Assembly: GCA_963942565.1 (NCBI GenBank)
Contig: OZ012685.1
Location: 6,214,523-6,278,522, forward strand
DNA: 64,000 nt
Source: Maea johnstoni
Lineage: Eukaryota; Annelida; Polychaeta; Spionida; Magelonidae
Reading direction: 5' to 3'
Both the position numbers and the translations under genes were made by a program. Numbering within the stretch: the stretch's first letter is position 1; each line of letters begins with the position of its first letter. Positions 1 to 48,935 of the stretch are shown here, in pieces. Below the pieces are notes generated by a model, which was not told the origin of the DNA, did no database searches, and worked only from the letters and a program-made list of their open reading frames with translations.

Positions 1-927
1 GCTGCTGAGCTGAACTTTGCTGCCAGCTCTCCCCCGCCAGCAGAATCACCAGATAATGACATTGACTTCGCTCAAGAGCTGGGCAGAATTCCTGCTGCCA
101 AAAGTCCACCAGAGCCTGCCAGGAACTACTCTAGTTTAGCTGATGAGCTGGGTGGTGCTCAGTTTGGCGGTAATGCCAGTAGTGTTGCTCTGGACATTGA
201 GGAGGAGGAAGAGGAGGAGGAGATTATTGAAAGGTCCAGGAAGAAGCCTCCCCCTGTTTTCCTCTCCCCCACAGTAGCTGCAATAGAGATGGATGACGAT
301 GACAACATGTCACCCATCACACCCCCACGCACCAGCACGCCTAGCAAGAAGGTCTCAGAAACACCCCACCCTGTTTTCCAGACCAACTCCTCCCAGAACC
401 ACACCGTAGAGGCTAGTGTGCATGTAGACAGTATTATCGGCACCGATGTTTCACTAGACAATAGGAGCGAGGGGGACGGTGAGGCCTCCCCATCACCAGG
501 TGGCACTCCAAAAGCCATTGCAGAAATCAGCTCAGTCATGAGCCCCGACAGTGTCATGATGCAAACGGCAAATAGTGGGACAAGTAGTGCGTATAACACG
601 GCGATGGAGTCAACGTCCGGTCCATACAACACTGCAGCTGATGACACACTCTATACCAGCACCACGCCAGACACCTCTACAGCTACCACCAAGGAAGGCT
701 CAGACAGTGCCACGGTTCTGGACGGTAGTGCCGATATCACAATCAGCACAGACGCAAACTCCTCGCTTGCACCGGTGACGACAGACTCCACCACTGACAG
801 CGGGAGGGCTGAGAGCAGCGGCAATGCCAGCACAGAGGGGGGAGACGCAGCCAAGGGAGATGAGGCCAAAGTTCATCTTGCCACTCTGAAAGAAACAAAA
901 GAAACAGAGGAAAACCCTGTGGCGTGA
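1..927 (+). CDS. 3' end of an unrecognised gene: Ser/Thr- and acid-rich C-terminal tail (5' truncated)
   Basis: Frame 1 is open from the first base to a TGA at 925-927, giving about 308 residues with no start in view, so this is the terminal coding exon or part of it. I do not recognise the protein. The visible part looks disordered: Pro/Ser-rich at the left, an acidic Glu run near residues 65-73 (about 193-221), Asp-rich DDDD near residue 98 (about 292-303), then long Ser/Thr/Asp/Ala-rich sequence and a Lys/Glu-rich end finishing in ENPVA. There are many SP/TP sites. No fold, membrane segment or catalytic motif is visible. G+C is clearly higher than in the AT-rich sequence after the stop, which supports real coding. 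The reading is open far longer than chance, and the in-frame ATG at 289 is internal, not a likely start. CAG at 38-40 follows a pyrimidine run and could be a splice acceptor, but nothing requires it. Confidence 0.75.
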   Translation, partial: AAELNFAASSPPPAESPDNDIDFAQELGRIPAAKSPPEPARNYSSLADELGGAQFGGNASSVALDIEEEEEEEEIIERSRKKPPPVFLSPTVAAIEMDDDDNMSPITPPRTSTPSKKVSETPHPVFQTNSSQNHTVEASVHVDSIIGTDVSLDNRSEGDGEASPSPGGTPKAIAEISSVMSPDSVMMQTANSGTSSAYNTAMESTSGPYNTAADDTLYTSTTPDTSTATTKEGSDSATVLDGSADITISTDANSSLAPVTTDSTTDSGRAESSGNASTEGGDAAKGDEAKVHLATLKETKETEENPVA

Positions 928-992
928 TGATATTTAATATATATAAGAAGGGTGGTTGAGATATCTATTAAATACTAGTAGTCCCAACACTA

Positions 993-1496
993 CCCATTCA
1001 TGCTTACTCTTCTCCTTTCAAAGTAAAAAAAAATCAATTCTCGCCTTCAAATATTTAGTGAGTTATTGTTTTATTTACTATTTTTTTCTCAAGTCATCAT
1101 AATTACATTAATTAGACAACACTAGTCAGAGAGAGAGAGAGAGAGAGCCTCATGCATGAATGAGATAACACATTATTTAGCCTATCACGCTTCTGCTACA
1201 ACCATGGGCACAAGCCAAATTATAATCATATAATGGTGCATGTAGTAATTAAGCCATTAATGCTTATAGTGACCCTCAACAACATAATCATTTAGATGTT
1301 GTCTCACCAAACAGAGTTGTAGGAAAATATTTTAAAGAGAAGATCCATCAGAATATAAACATAAAATCCATTAGAAATCAAAATGACAACTCTCCATCAA
1401 CTACTTTATGTTGTCATATCAGTTCATGTAGACCATTTTCAAAAGAATTGTTGGTGGAGAAGATACTTCTCAAGAAGAATTGTAAGCATGAATGGG
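993..1496. mobile_element. TTAA-type MITE with 15-bp perfect inverted ends
   Basis: The left end reads CCCATTCATGCTTAC and the reverse complement of the right end reads the same 15 bases. TTAA follows at 1498-1501, one base beyond the right end; the left flank (ACTA) no longer matches. There is no coding capacity. The ends match those of shorter TTAA-flanked elements near 18.2, 57.9 and 63.5 kb, so it probably belongs to the same non-autonomous piggyBac-like family. It begins only 66 bp after the stop of the left gene, so it probably lies in that gene's 3' UTR. Confidence 0.65.
1128..1147. repeat. (AG)n microsatellite
   Basis: Ten uninterrupted AG dinucleotides, lying inside the MITE at 993-1496. 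Confidence 0.9.
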
Positions 1497-2908
1497 TTTA
1501 ATAGATATCAATTGGTGCCGTATTAAAGCCAATGAACACAGTGCTCGTCCATAGTTAAGGTAATTGTAAATGTATATGTAAGTACTGTACATTATATAGA
1601 TGTTATATTGTAGGCATAATTTTAGATGTTCTGAACAGCGTTGCCTTTTTGAACTAATATTAGACGAGCACCCATCAGATAAGCAGAATGCACATAGCTA
1701 TGGTATGGATGGAGTTCATCTGGATATTGTTAATAGATAATCATGTTCATGCTCACTAGGTTTTAAGAACATTGTGGATCATGTGATAATACTGGAAAAT
1801 GCAATATGATGGGATGGAATGATAAAATCTTATGTAAAGAAAAAGGTGATTGAATTATAAGCAGGTATTTAACATACTCATAGAAATATTAAAACATTAA
1901 ATGTTGCCAAACTAAGGTTTCACTAATTCACTGTCCCAGAGTTGCTAAAGCAATACATCATAATAATGATTAAATACACAGAAAAGTGGGATGCATTCTA
2001 GATTGATTTCTGACTCCACTAATGATGTGCTTTCAGTTAGTAAATGCATGGACAAACATTGTCAGACTAACTGTTTATTAGCGATTGCAATATATCCATT
2101 ATATGTTTGATTAGTGATAAATATTTATGTGGGTTGTTATTTTCTGTACTATTCGTAGTATTTACATGCAGTTTTTGATCATTAAGGTTATTTACATGTA
2201 TTTGAAGATTTGGATTTATCGTAATGTGGTTGTGATTTTCAGTAATTTATTCATGCATAATTTGTATGGTGGCATGTTATTCACCTATCTTTTTATTGTT
2301 TAAGTTGAGGTCCGTCGATTTATTGAAAACTTTTAAGTGCTGAAGGATATCATTTTCTGTTCTGTGGTGACATTTACAATAGCTTTGAAACGGGAATGAT
2401 TTAAAACCTACTCCTATTGATTTTACACAAAATTATCATAGTACTAAAACATTTATTGACAGTCATTAATGTATTGTGTAATAGAAACTTGGATATCAAA
2501 TGAAAAGTTTTATTTATTCAAATTCTATTAGGAAGTGAAATGCAGCCTTTTGTCTGCAGTTTGATTACTTTGCATGAAAGCAATAATCATGAGAAAATTG
2601 AATCTCAGCTATAGTGTAGTATTTGATTGTTATACCCACTCCTTGTAATTCATAGCATGAAGTATGTGCTTTATGAAAACAATTATGAAAGCGCTCTGTC
2701 ATATTTGATTAGATATTTGAGTTTAATGAATCTACGCAGTCTGAAAAATCTATCATGGTTCATTACAACTTTCCCCTGTTCAAGAGCCCATAGTTGTCAT
2801 ATACTCTAGGACGTTGTTTTTAATGGTCATTACAATCTTTTGATCAATTTGTTGATTAGCCCATGTATTAACTAAGCTATAATGATAAATGTTTGTATGT
2901 AGGCGTGC

Positions 2909-3054
<146 letters not shown>

Positions 3055-5519
3055 ATATATGTAACAAATGTATCACCTGTCCCTCCATGGTAAGTATAAA
3101 ATATCAAATACATCACATTACTGGCTACCATGTGATATCAATTATGGCTTGTGATATTAGATTGAGACGTGTGTGACGGCCACCTATATGTCTGCTAACA
3201 CCAATTGACCAATCAGCAACAAGAACTTGGTTTGACGATTACATAGTTGTGTGCTATGTTAAATAATATGAACTAAACCTGTGTGTGTATAGCTAGTGGT
3301 ATATCGCAAATGTCAGTTTATATACCAAATGCTTCATCATAAGATACGCAAGAAATACTCCCAATCTATATTTAGGTAAACAAATTAGCTTTAAGGTTAT
3401 TTTATGTATTCACTGCATATTTTGGGCATATACAATGTAGTCACATTGGAATCCATTTATTTGCACATATATACTGCTATATTTCTTTGCTATATTTAAC
3501 TTGTATGAAATGATCTTAAATATAACTCACTAATTCTCAGAACCATAAAAAGCTTGCAAGTTGGAATCTAACAATTTATTTATCATTAAACATGGCTCAA
3601 CTGACAGAATTGTGAGAATTCAAATTTATTAATTGTTCTTCAATGTGGAAAACCTTGATAGTTCTTTATTTAAAAATAAGATTTTCAATTTTGGTATTTC
3701 AGTTCTGACTGGTATAGAAAATAAGCAATACTACTCCTGAGAATAATGATTTGAGGCATTCTTGGCTTTGGTCTAATTTTGGATTATTTTCTGCAATAAT
3801 CTTTTTCATGTCTGTTAAGTTTGTAGGACAAAATAGGGTAAACTTGATCTAAGGATGGGAAAATTGGGGTGGTACAATGCCTAATAATCATATAATCTTA
3901 TCTATTCTGATGTGCATAGGTTCTAGATTTGTAGAATCAAATGGTACTAGACTTCCAGTATTTACATTTGCCAGTCATGGTCACCCATAAGGTTATTTCC
4001 AATGCAACCCTTTTTCTTCTAACCATACTTTTGTGTCGTTGTGTGTCAAATTAGTATTTTGAATATGTGATATAGTTATAGATAACACTATAATGAGATG
4101 GTGGGCATGTATTTATGAAGGAACCCTTATTTTCTATCCTCTGTATATTAAAATGTCACTGTCTGTCATGGGATGAACTTTGTTAACACTTTCTACAATT
4201 GGTTCCAGTGTATATGTGTTACCTTTCATCCTTAGGTTATTCAATTGTTAATTATTAATTAGGTAAATGGTTAAATACTTGATTAATTAAGCAGTTTCTT
4301 GATAACCTATCTCCTCTAACCGTCCATGAAATGTGATGTGCCACGATGTCCTTAGTGTATGAAGTAAGAATGATCAAAGTAATTGGTTTTCAGTACCCAG
4401 TGATATTCATATTTCTGTCTTTTTGTGAAGAATCCAATTTACACACAAGCAGATATCTATTGGATTACAAAACCTTAAATTTCAACTCCTAGTTATATCC
4501 AAGAGCTCTCAGGCAGAATTAGAATTTCTGCACAAAAACATGATTTCTTTCAGTGACCTAAGTTTTCATTTTATCATAGGTTTTTATCTAATTGCCATTA
4601 GGGTCTCTTCCTATAGTTTGATAATAATAAGATGTATCACTCATTCAGATTTGAATCATTTCCTCAAAACTGTTAGGGTAGTTCTGTCTGGCGCTCTATG
4701 ATTTGATGAATATAGTCTCTAAAAAAGGAAATATGTTAATCCTCTAAATAGGAAATTATTAAGGTTATTAAAACCTCAGAGATCGGAGTTGGACTGACAA
4801 GGAAATGTACAACCATGAATCAAATATGTTCATGAAAAATCATTTGTAATGAATATTTATTTGGGACCACCATGTTGCTGACTAATATGGGTTATAACCA
4901 TGTAAGGCCAAATTACTCGCTGTATCTGAAAAAAAATCAGAAATAGCATCTATGGAAATTGTGAATAAATACATCATGACTTGATCAATGTACTTTGATT
5001 ATTTCTCACTGCATAGTTTTTCCCTGAGTGTGTAAAGGATTGAATGAATGATTGAAAAATATATTGTAAATAAAATGGATCTTTGAACTTTTAATGTGTT
5101 TCTGTGATCAGTACAAATGGTTAAAAATCTAGATAAATGGTACATATCCATCAAGCATCTAATGTAAAGGAAATAACGAGTTGTCACTGGTAAGGTCCTC
5201 TCAGATGCAAATATGTTCTGTTATTTAAAATTTTAGTTTGATTTAGGTTCATATAAACTACTACCAAATGAAGGAATAATGTTATTTTTTTGTGAACTGC
5301 CTCCTTGAGAGTAATTTAATTTTTACAGCTTATATTTTTCCATTCTCTTCCAATTGATGCGATTAGTAATTTTCTCCAACTTATGGGGAATCCTGCATTG
5401 TGCCATTTGTATTATTTCCATCACCATTACAGTAGAATATGGTATGCCACATTTGAATGATAGATGATGAAATTAGTGGAGGATAGCTATGCAAGTATGC
5501 ACAAGAAATTGATGGGAAA

Positions 5520-5982
5520 TAGAGCTGCACTCGCCACTCACAAACTTGAGTAGTTCGAGCATTAGGGCAGGCGAGCCGAGCTTGAGCTGAAGTTGTTAAC
5601 TCGTGAACTCGTCTATGTTTGGAACACAAACGTAACACAAACGTAACACAGAACATCTAACACAAACTTTCTTATCACTGCTTATCGCTGTCATGTGTTG
5701 CTTACAATCCCCAATGCATACAGGCAGTGTTGAGCGTTATACTGACCTTTGTACCGATCTATAGAAAGCAATATGTAAATATAGATATGTATTCTTCTAT
5801 GCAGGCACATTTTAAAATGAAATAACCATGCAAATGTTAGCAATTCTCCATCAGTAAGTATTTCTTTCTTAATTGATGGGCTGAATAATGAATATCTATT
5901 CAAAATAACACGCAGCCATGAGCTCATGAGTTAAAATGGTGGTGAGCTCATGAGTTGATCTTCCTCTGTGAGTGCAGCTCTA
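5520..5982. mobile_element. hAT-like non-autonomous element, candidate
   Basis: The left end reads TAGAGCTGCACTC and the right end is its perfect 13-base reverse complement. The end sequence resembles hAT-type ends (TAG.GCTG), like the better-supported element at 39599-40244. No convincing 8-bp target duplication is visible (flanks ATGGGAAA and GAAAAAGT). The interior is non-coding, richer in CpG than its surroundings, and contains a short direct repeat of GAGCTCATGAGTT near the right end. Family assignment is inferred from the ends only. Confidence 0.5.
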
Positions 5983-8900
5983 GAAAAAGTTAAGGTAATG
6001 TGCAAGTCATGTCTATTTGTGCTTAGCTGGTTTACCTTCACCTGAGAGATAAGGAGTCTATATGGAAAAATGTCTCTTCTTGGAGTCAAGTTGCAGGGTG
6101 TTGAACCCCCTTATGATAATCACAAGGAAAGTAATAAGAAGACTGGGACTAAATCAGTGAGGCTAGTCATTAGATAAAAGGAGGGGTATCAATACTGATT
6201 GAGCACTAGCAGAAAAGTTTTCCTACACTGCAAATATTAGTCTATATTTCATGTACATTCTAATTGACCTATTTAGATAATTGAATTTTGTTTATATAAG
6301 TTCAACCTTTAAACACCTTAAAAATCCCGATGCAATTCAAATATTAAATGATTACTTAATCTTGATAACAAACATACATGGACAACTTTCATATATTGAA
6401 GTAAACACAACACATAGTAGTGACTTATTTTATTCAGCAGATATCAATAGATATTTAACAGCTTGATCCAATTTACAATAACTTTGTACATTTCTATATA
6501 CAAGTGTGATTTAAACAGTCATACTCTGCGTTATTAACCAAATACGTTTTTTCACTCATGATATCTATATTCAAACCCAACGGACCATCTCGAAAATTAG
6601 TCAATAAGTGGTAAATCTTTGTAAACCATGTGATGTGATCCTGATAAACGGAAACCTCTATTCATTTCGAAACACCACATACAAAAATCAAAATTCACAA
6701 ACACTTGTTTGGTACCCTAATGAGTCTGGTAAAGTTGTACACGCTGATTGTAGTTGCTAGAATAAGAAAATATTCTAAGAATATTTTTAATTGGAATTTA
6801 GACAGCTATTTTACAGATAATAAAAACATGTTAAAAGTCTCTATTTCAAAATGTAAGTAAATATATCAGGTTATCATAAATAGGTTATCATCAATCAATA
6901 GAGGATTCAATTTCAAATATCCTTCATGCCTCTATTCCCTGAATGATTAAATACTGAAATAACCTTAGGATTTACAACAGGTGGGACTTCCAGGTCAAAT
7001 ACTCAAATGCTATCAAACTCTATCAGGAACACATAACACACATTCTGGAGCAGTCACTTTGAATCATGAGGAGATTTTGAACATACTAAGTGCCTCCAAT
7101 AGGGTCCAAAAATTTAAAAGGCTAAAAAAACAAAAAAATTCCCTGTCTAGCTGTAGTATTTGGAAGAATGTATCCAGGTCTCTTTCTAAGCAGCTATAAA
7201 ACATAATAAGTCAACCGGAAGCCTGTGAAATTAGATACACAGGCCGCCACTCTTTCAAGAAATCATCAGCTTCCAGATTCACACTGACATCAGGGTATGC
7301 ATGAGCACCCTGCCATAAGCAATGTTGTATGCATGACGCTACAATGGCAAACCTCTGGAGGCTACCTCTCCGGACTAACAATAACACCTGATATGAAGTG
7401 ATAACACCTGTAATTTAGTGTGGTAATGCCTGACACTGTTGAAAAGAATGTTATCAGCTAAACCAGAATTGTCAAGGTCTTCAATAAGAATGTGGGGACC
7501 ACATTCTCTTTAAACCATCCAATGATCAACACATATTTCTGTTAGATGTTGTGTTATTACACAGAAGGGGATAGATGTATATTAACCGTAACATTTGTAA
7601 TAGTTAGAATAGTAAGTTACCACCTCTGGTATCACTAACCGTAACATTAACACTCTCAAGGTCTGCCAATATCCAACCACATGGCTTTATTATGTTAAAA
7701 AAAAGACATACACTGCAGTTGATTGTTATTGAAAACAGACGAGAGAGCCAATGGCATCTATCGTATGTAACTACAATACATGTAAATCTACCAGGTGATA
7801 AAGCCTGAGGTCATGGTTGATTTTGTTGTTTTCTATCAATACTGAGCAATATTTTGAAAAACCATAGCATTTAATACATGTATACTGCTGCCAGACCCTG
7901 AGGAAATACTGGCCGCTAAATCACATAATACCTAATTGTATATGACTCAAACCCATATTCTAATTAATTTAGATAATTATTTTCGAAGCTAAGTGATAAT
8001 GTGCATTTGCCTTATTTTCAATGCTGTACCACCATGCTTGTAATGCAAAACATATTCTTGAATACAGATATGAATCTTATGAATTTTTGTAAGACTGGTT
8101 CCTTATTTTTTAAGAATTAGGATTTAGTTTAAGATTCCTTTTATAAATAAGTATTGTACAATACAATATTCTTATATTACAAGATTCGATACCTTATCTT
8201 ATCAAAGAATGTGGAAAATTAGCTATGATTGTATTCATCGTAGATTGTCTTGGTCACTCTCCAGACAGATAAGTTAAACAGAGTATAGATATTTGACAAA
8301 AATTAACAAACAATAAAGCAACACCATAATAACAAAGGATGCTATGAAACTAACTGAACTGCTGAATAACAAAACAATACTAATTTTTACATGACAGAAC
8401 TAAGCAATTCTGAAAAACCTGATTGATTGGATTCCAGGCAGTTCATAATAAAAATGACATTTTTACACATAAACCTATAATCAATTAGTAACACAAAATA
8501 CTTTAACAATGTACACAAATCTCTCTCTCCAGAAGCTGCCTAGTAAATTCTTCAAACCTTTCTATATGACATATCATAAACATAACCCATTCACATCTGG
8601 AGCATACAGATAGTCTGATACATATGCAAAAAAAAAGTATTTTGTAGAATATTCAACTGAATGTTGGGTTTGACAAACACGCCTCCAATAATATTCAAAT
8701 ATAACCCTATTTGATAGGTTATATGTTCTAAGATGACAGACATTGTGTGCACTCAAATTGAAACTGGCTTGATTTTAATGAATATGATGTGGAAGTAACT
8801 TTGATTTCCCTAAAGCAGTTAAACATAAAGGTACACCTGATGGTCTGGATACATATATATGAGGACAAACTCCCCCTATGATTCTGCTGACCATCATCAA

Positions 8901-9118
8901 AGAAATGCTATACTACAGCCATGAATTACTATTGATACTATCTAACAAAGAGTAAGAACCCATACCTTTATGATTAAGTATGAATATCAACGTTTAGATA
9001 TGCGATCAGGCTTTTTATTATAAGTAAAACATCTCATGGATGTAGTACCATTAGAACTACAGAACCCCTAAGTATACTAACTGGTCATGGATTTTACAAA
9101 TACTTCATTGTTGTCATA

Positions 9119-9335
9119 CTGTAAAACCCATTATTATCGCGCTCCTTTTCATTTCACACATTTCGCGCTAGATGATGATAACGCGTATATTACTGGCGCT
9201 GATATACGTTTAAAATAGCATAACAATGCCCCATCTAGTGATGATACAGTTGATGCGTGTAATTAAATGGCCGCGATCACATTCACACGGCAATTGCGTG
9301 AATAAAAAGGGGCGTGGTTATAAAGGGTTTTACAG
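9119..9335. mobile_element. MITE with CTGTAAAACCC inverted ends and TA target duplication
   Basis: An 11-base perfect terminal inverted repeat (CTGTAAAACCC) is flanked by TA at 9117-9118 and 9336-9337. The 217-bp interior is non-coding and CpG-rich (CGCGCT, GCGCGA-like stretches) against a CpG-poor background. The TA duplication fits the mariner-like group, but other TA-targeting superfamilies cannot be excluded. Confidence 0.7.
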
Positions 9336-10798
9336 TAGTTTAAGCATATAAATCAATTAGTACTAGTATGATTCAGCTACTACCAATTGAAAAGCACAGA
9401 CACTAAAGCTTGAGGAACAGATATCAAAAGAATCGACCTAGGTTTTTTAGTTAAAATTGACAGTTCTAGTACAACATGACCCAAGATACTGATGTACTTG
9501 GAATCGAAGTAAAACACCCTATTGTGAACACCTCGTATAATGAAGACAATTTTAGAGTCCCATTTATTCCTATCACATTGTGAAAAGACCCCATGAGGCA
9601 ATAAGCACTTCCTAGTGTGAACACTTTTGTCCTGGTTCTGTGTTGTTCATATCTCAGAGATTTCAATGTATCAGGTGCCTCGGGTTGAAAAAAAGCTTCA
9701 TGCTCAATAGAGAAAGTCTCCTTTTCAACAAGCTAGGCATGCATGTACTACTACATATCCACATAAGAATGAATGAATTATCATGTAGGCTCATCGATAT
9801 ACTATAGGAGATGGCCCTGAAAAGATTCAGCCAACCATTGTAAAACAATCTCTTAATTTTTTCAAATATGATTTTGGGTTTAACATTCAAAACATCTTTG
9901 AAATAAATTGAAATTACCTCATATCTTAATCATGAAAAAATTGATTTTAATTCCATCTAGAAATGAAATCCGAAGAAAAACTCATTATGGCAATGTGTTT
10001 GTTCGTATACATTTTCATATAAAAACAGGCATGCAATCTATACGAATAAAATGCCATAAGATACCTGGAATGTTTGCATATCAAAAAATTAAATATTGGA
10101 AGAACACCACATCTTCTACCCACATATGTTTTGTTAACTCATGACACTAAGTTATCCTGTCCCCTCCATGTTAGAGGAAACAATAATGCACAACCCTTGG
10201 CCTACAGGAACATATCCAGGTCCATAATCTATCGGTCAAGCACTGAGTATTTTTGTGAAACGTAACAGCTTGCTATCCCAGGATGAAATGAGGAGGAGAA
10301 ACCTCAAGTGAAGGAGACTTGCAATAAGCTAGAGTCTGAAAAAGTAACCTGACTGTGTTGAATGTGATGGATTGCTTAATAACTATTGAGTTCTCCCATC
10401 TCCTTGGTATTTTTTCATATGGAGCGCAAAGCACAATATCATTCCTTACACTGGATGTTTCTACGGAAAACCTTTCCCCGCAAAACCTGGATAACAGTTA
10501 ACACTTAATCCTTATGCTGGTGGTGGCTAATTTGGCCAATACAAAATGATGCAAAAAACCTGAAAAATGACTGAAACCCTGGCATATGGGTACTCACCGG
10601 AGTGCTAATCAAGAGCTATCCAATGAATACCAACATGACGGGGTTTAGATCGTTTTCGAAAATCTTTGCGTACTCGTTTTTTGGAAGAAAGTAGCCATAG
10701 CATTTGAAGGGTTAACAAATTTCTTTTAAGGTTCTCTGTATCCCAAAAAGTACACAGAAGCAAATGGCACAGTCTGTAATGAAGCAGGGAATATGTTT

Positions 10799-46829
<36,031 letters not shown>

Positions 46830-47478
46830 GAGTGGGCACACCACGAGCAGCAGTAGCAAACTATTGAGAATAGTGAGGAGAGTCTCTGGCTGGACTGGAC
46901 AATGCATTATGGGCCTGGGAAGAGTCAGGGAAAAGCACACCGGCTACGCAGACTTCTAATATTCTATCACAAACCTCTATCGGGTTCAATGAAACCTAGA
47001 TAAACAGAAATCTTTTTCAGTTTGAAAATTCTCTTTATATAATGAAATGTCAAACCACAGTATTGAAGTAAAAAGAATGAATATTCTTCCAATTCCCAAA
47101 TTTGGAAAAAGATCATCAGATTTTTTCATGGAGAAAGGTTCTGTGCCATGTAAAAAATTGATATGCAACAGGCTCCTCATTACAATTGATTGTATAGAAG
47201 TACTGACAGAATGTTGCGCCTGCCCGCTATATGTGCTGCCTGATGTCTTGATTGGAATGTACACACTGCCTGCCCAGTCTCCATATGCAGGCTGGGACTC
47301 CTCCATCTACAATGGAACAAGCACTTTTGTATTTAACATAAAAAAGGTGATTCTTGAATGAATTTTAGAGTTGATGGGATGCGATGCGATTGAGGAATAT
47401 CTTGTTTCTGTCTGTGAAGTTTGCAAGAGCTGTCATTTTGTTATTTAGTAGCACGTATTGATGACTGATCATCTTTAA

Positions 47479-47706
47479 TCCTATCAGCTCCCTACAGGCT
47501 TCCCCTAGTAATCCCTATCCTTTGCCTACACCACTTTGCTAGGCTCACCCATTTGCAAATGTCTAGTGAATGATGAATTACTATGAAAGCTATTTAAATG
47601 ATAGGTGTTCTTTATGGTGCAATTGACACATGTTTTCTTCAAATAATTTCCTAACTTTCTATTTTGAAGAATAATGTGCATAGATTTCTAACCAACACTG
47701 ACTGGG
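47479..47706. mobile_element. Possible TTAA-type MITE in the Rac 3' UTR
   Basis: CTTTAA flanks both ends in inverted sense: left TTTAATCCTATCAG, inverted right TTTAACCCAGTCAG. TTAA lies at 47475-47478 and 47707-47710. The ends are weakly like the family at 57940 and 63534. No internal match was confirmed. Confidence 0.4.
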
Positions 47707-47784
47707 TTAAAGCAGCGTGATAATTTAAGATATTGTGAGAGATTTCAATGCTCTACTAACACTTATCACACAAAGCAAGGATAG

Positions 47785-47790
47785 AATAAA
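47785..47790 (+). terminator. Candidate Rac polyadenylation signal AATAAA
   Basis: First canonical AATAAA on the plus strand that I find after the Rac stop, about 955 bp downstream. Actual use is unknown. Confidence 0.3.
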
Positions 47791-47860
47791 TATGGAATTT
47801 GTTCTCTATAAATGACCAACTGGCAGCCTAGTAAGGAAGATTCAGGAACATGCAATGACA

Positions 47861-48008
<148 letters not shown>

Positions 48009-48475
48009 CTGGTCCTTGGGGCTTATACAAATTAATACTTGGATGTAGATAGGTTTAATAAGGTGTTAAACAAGTTTTCAAATTATCAAAAATTGTATGA
48101 TATTACAGTCTTTATGTTTGTCTGTATGTAATAACTGTTCAAGATTTTTATCCTATACCGAAGGGTTTTCAAAGAGAATTTGTGACAAACATTTACTTGA
48201 ACAGAACAGAAAGGTTGGCAAGAAGAAAAGTAATCTCCTGGTATCCATGCACATGTGTGGGATCTCATCAAATGCATTTGAACTGAATGTCCACTGTGAC
48301 AGGGGTGACAGTATTGTTCTAGTTTTGTCAGCACCTTCACTTTGAACCCATACAGTAGCAGTCCTGAAGCACCCTGAGTGCTGCTTAGGCCGACTTGTAT
48401 CTAAACACAAGTAATAGCTTTACAGTTTAACACTTAAATGGTTCTCTGTAAGCAGTAAATCAGATAAACTCGATA

Positions 48476-48935
48476 GTTTTCCTGTTTAACGGTTAAACAG
48501 AGGCCATTGGCATGTGTGCCTCTCGACTATTATGCAGACAGACTTATATCGTATTGTAGCTTGATTGTTATGCCGACAGAAGCAACAGTTTTGTTCCATA
48601 GCTGTTATGCAGTCAGAATTTATTTAGTTTTGTTGATTAACTGTTTTGCACTAGTTTGGTAAGGTAACTGTATAGCTATTATGCAGACAATCAGTTATGT
48701 TGCTTCTTAACTGTTACGCAGAATTTATTGTTAAATTTCCTGTGTAACTGTTACAAAGACAGAATTAACGGTTTTCTGCATAACTTTAATGAAAACAGAA
48801 TCAGTTATGTTGCTGCTATGTAGAATGTGTTATGTAGACTGATTTGGTAAAGATACTGCTTAACTGTTATATCAACAGAAATAATTATATTACTGCTTAA
48901 TAGCTATGCAGGCTGAATTGGTTAAGGAACTGCAA
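48476..48935. repeat. Degenerate short-unit repeat array
   Basis: Recurring blocks near TAACTGTTATGCAGACAGA and GTTATGTTGCTGCTTAACTG, spaced very roughly 35-60 bp, about ten decayed copies. It looks like an old minisatellite. Confidence 0.65.

Noticed and set aside
47047-47361. 104-codon plus-strand frame after Rac
   Set aside because: It lies in the probable Rac 3' UTR, and an equally long antisense frame overlaps it. No domain recognised.
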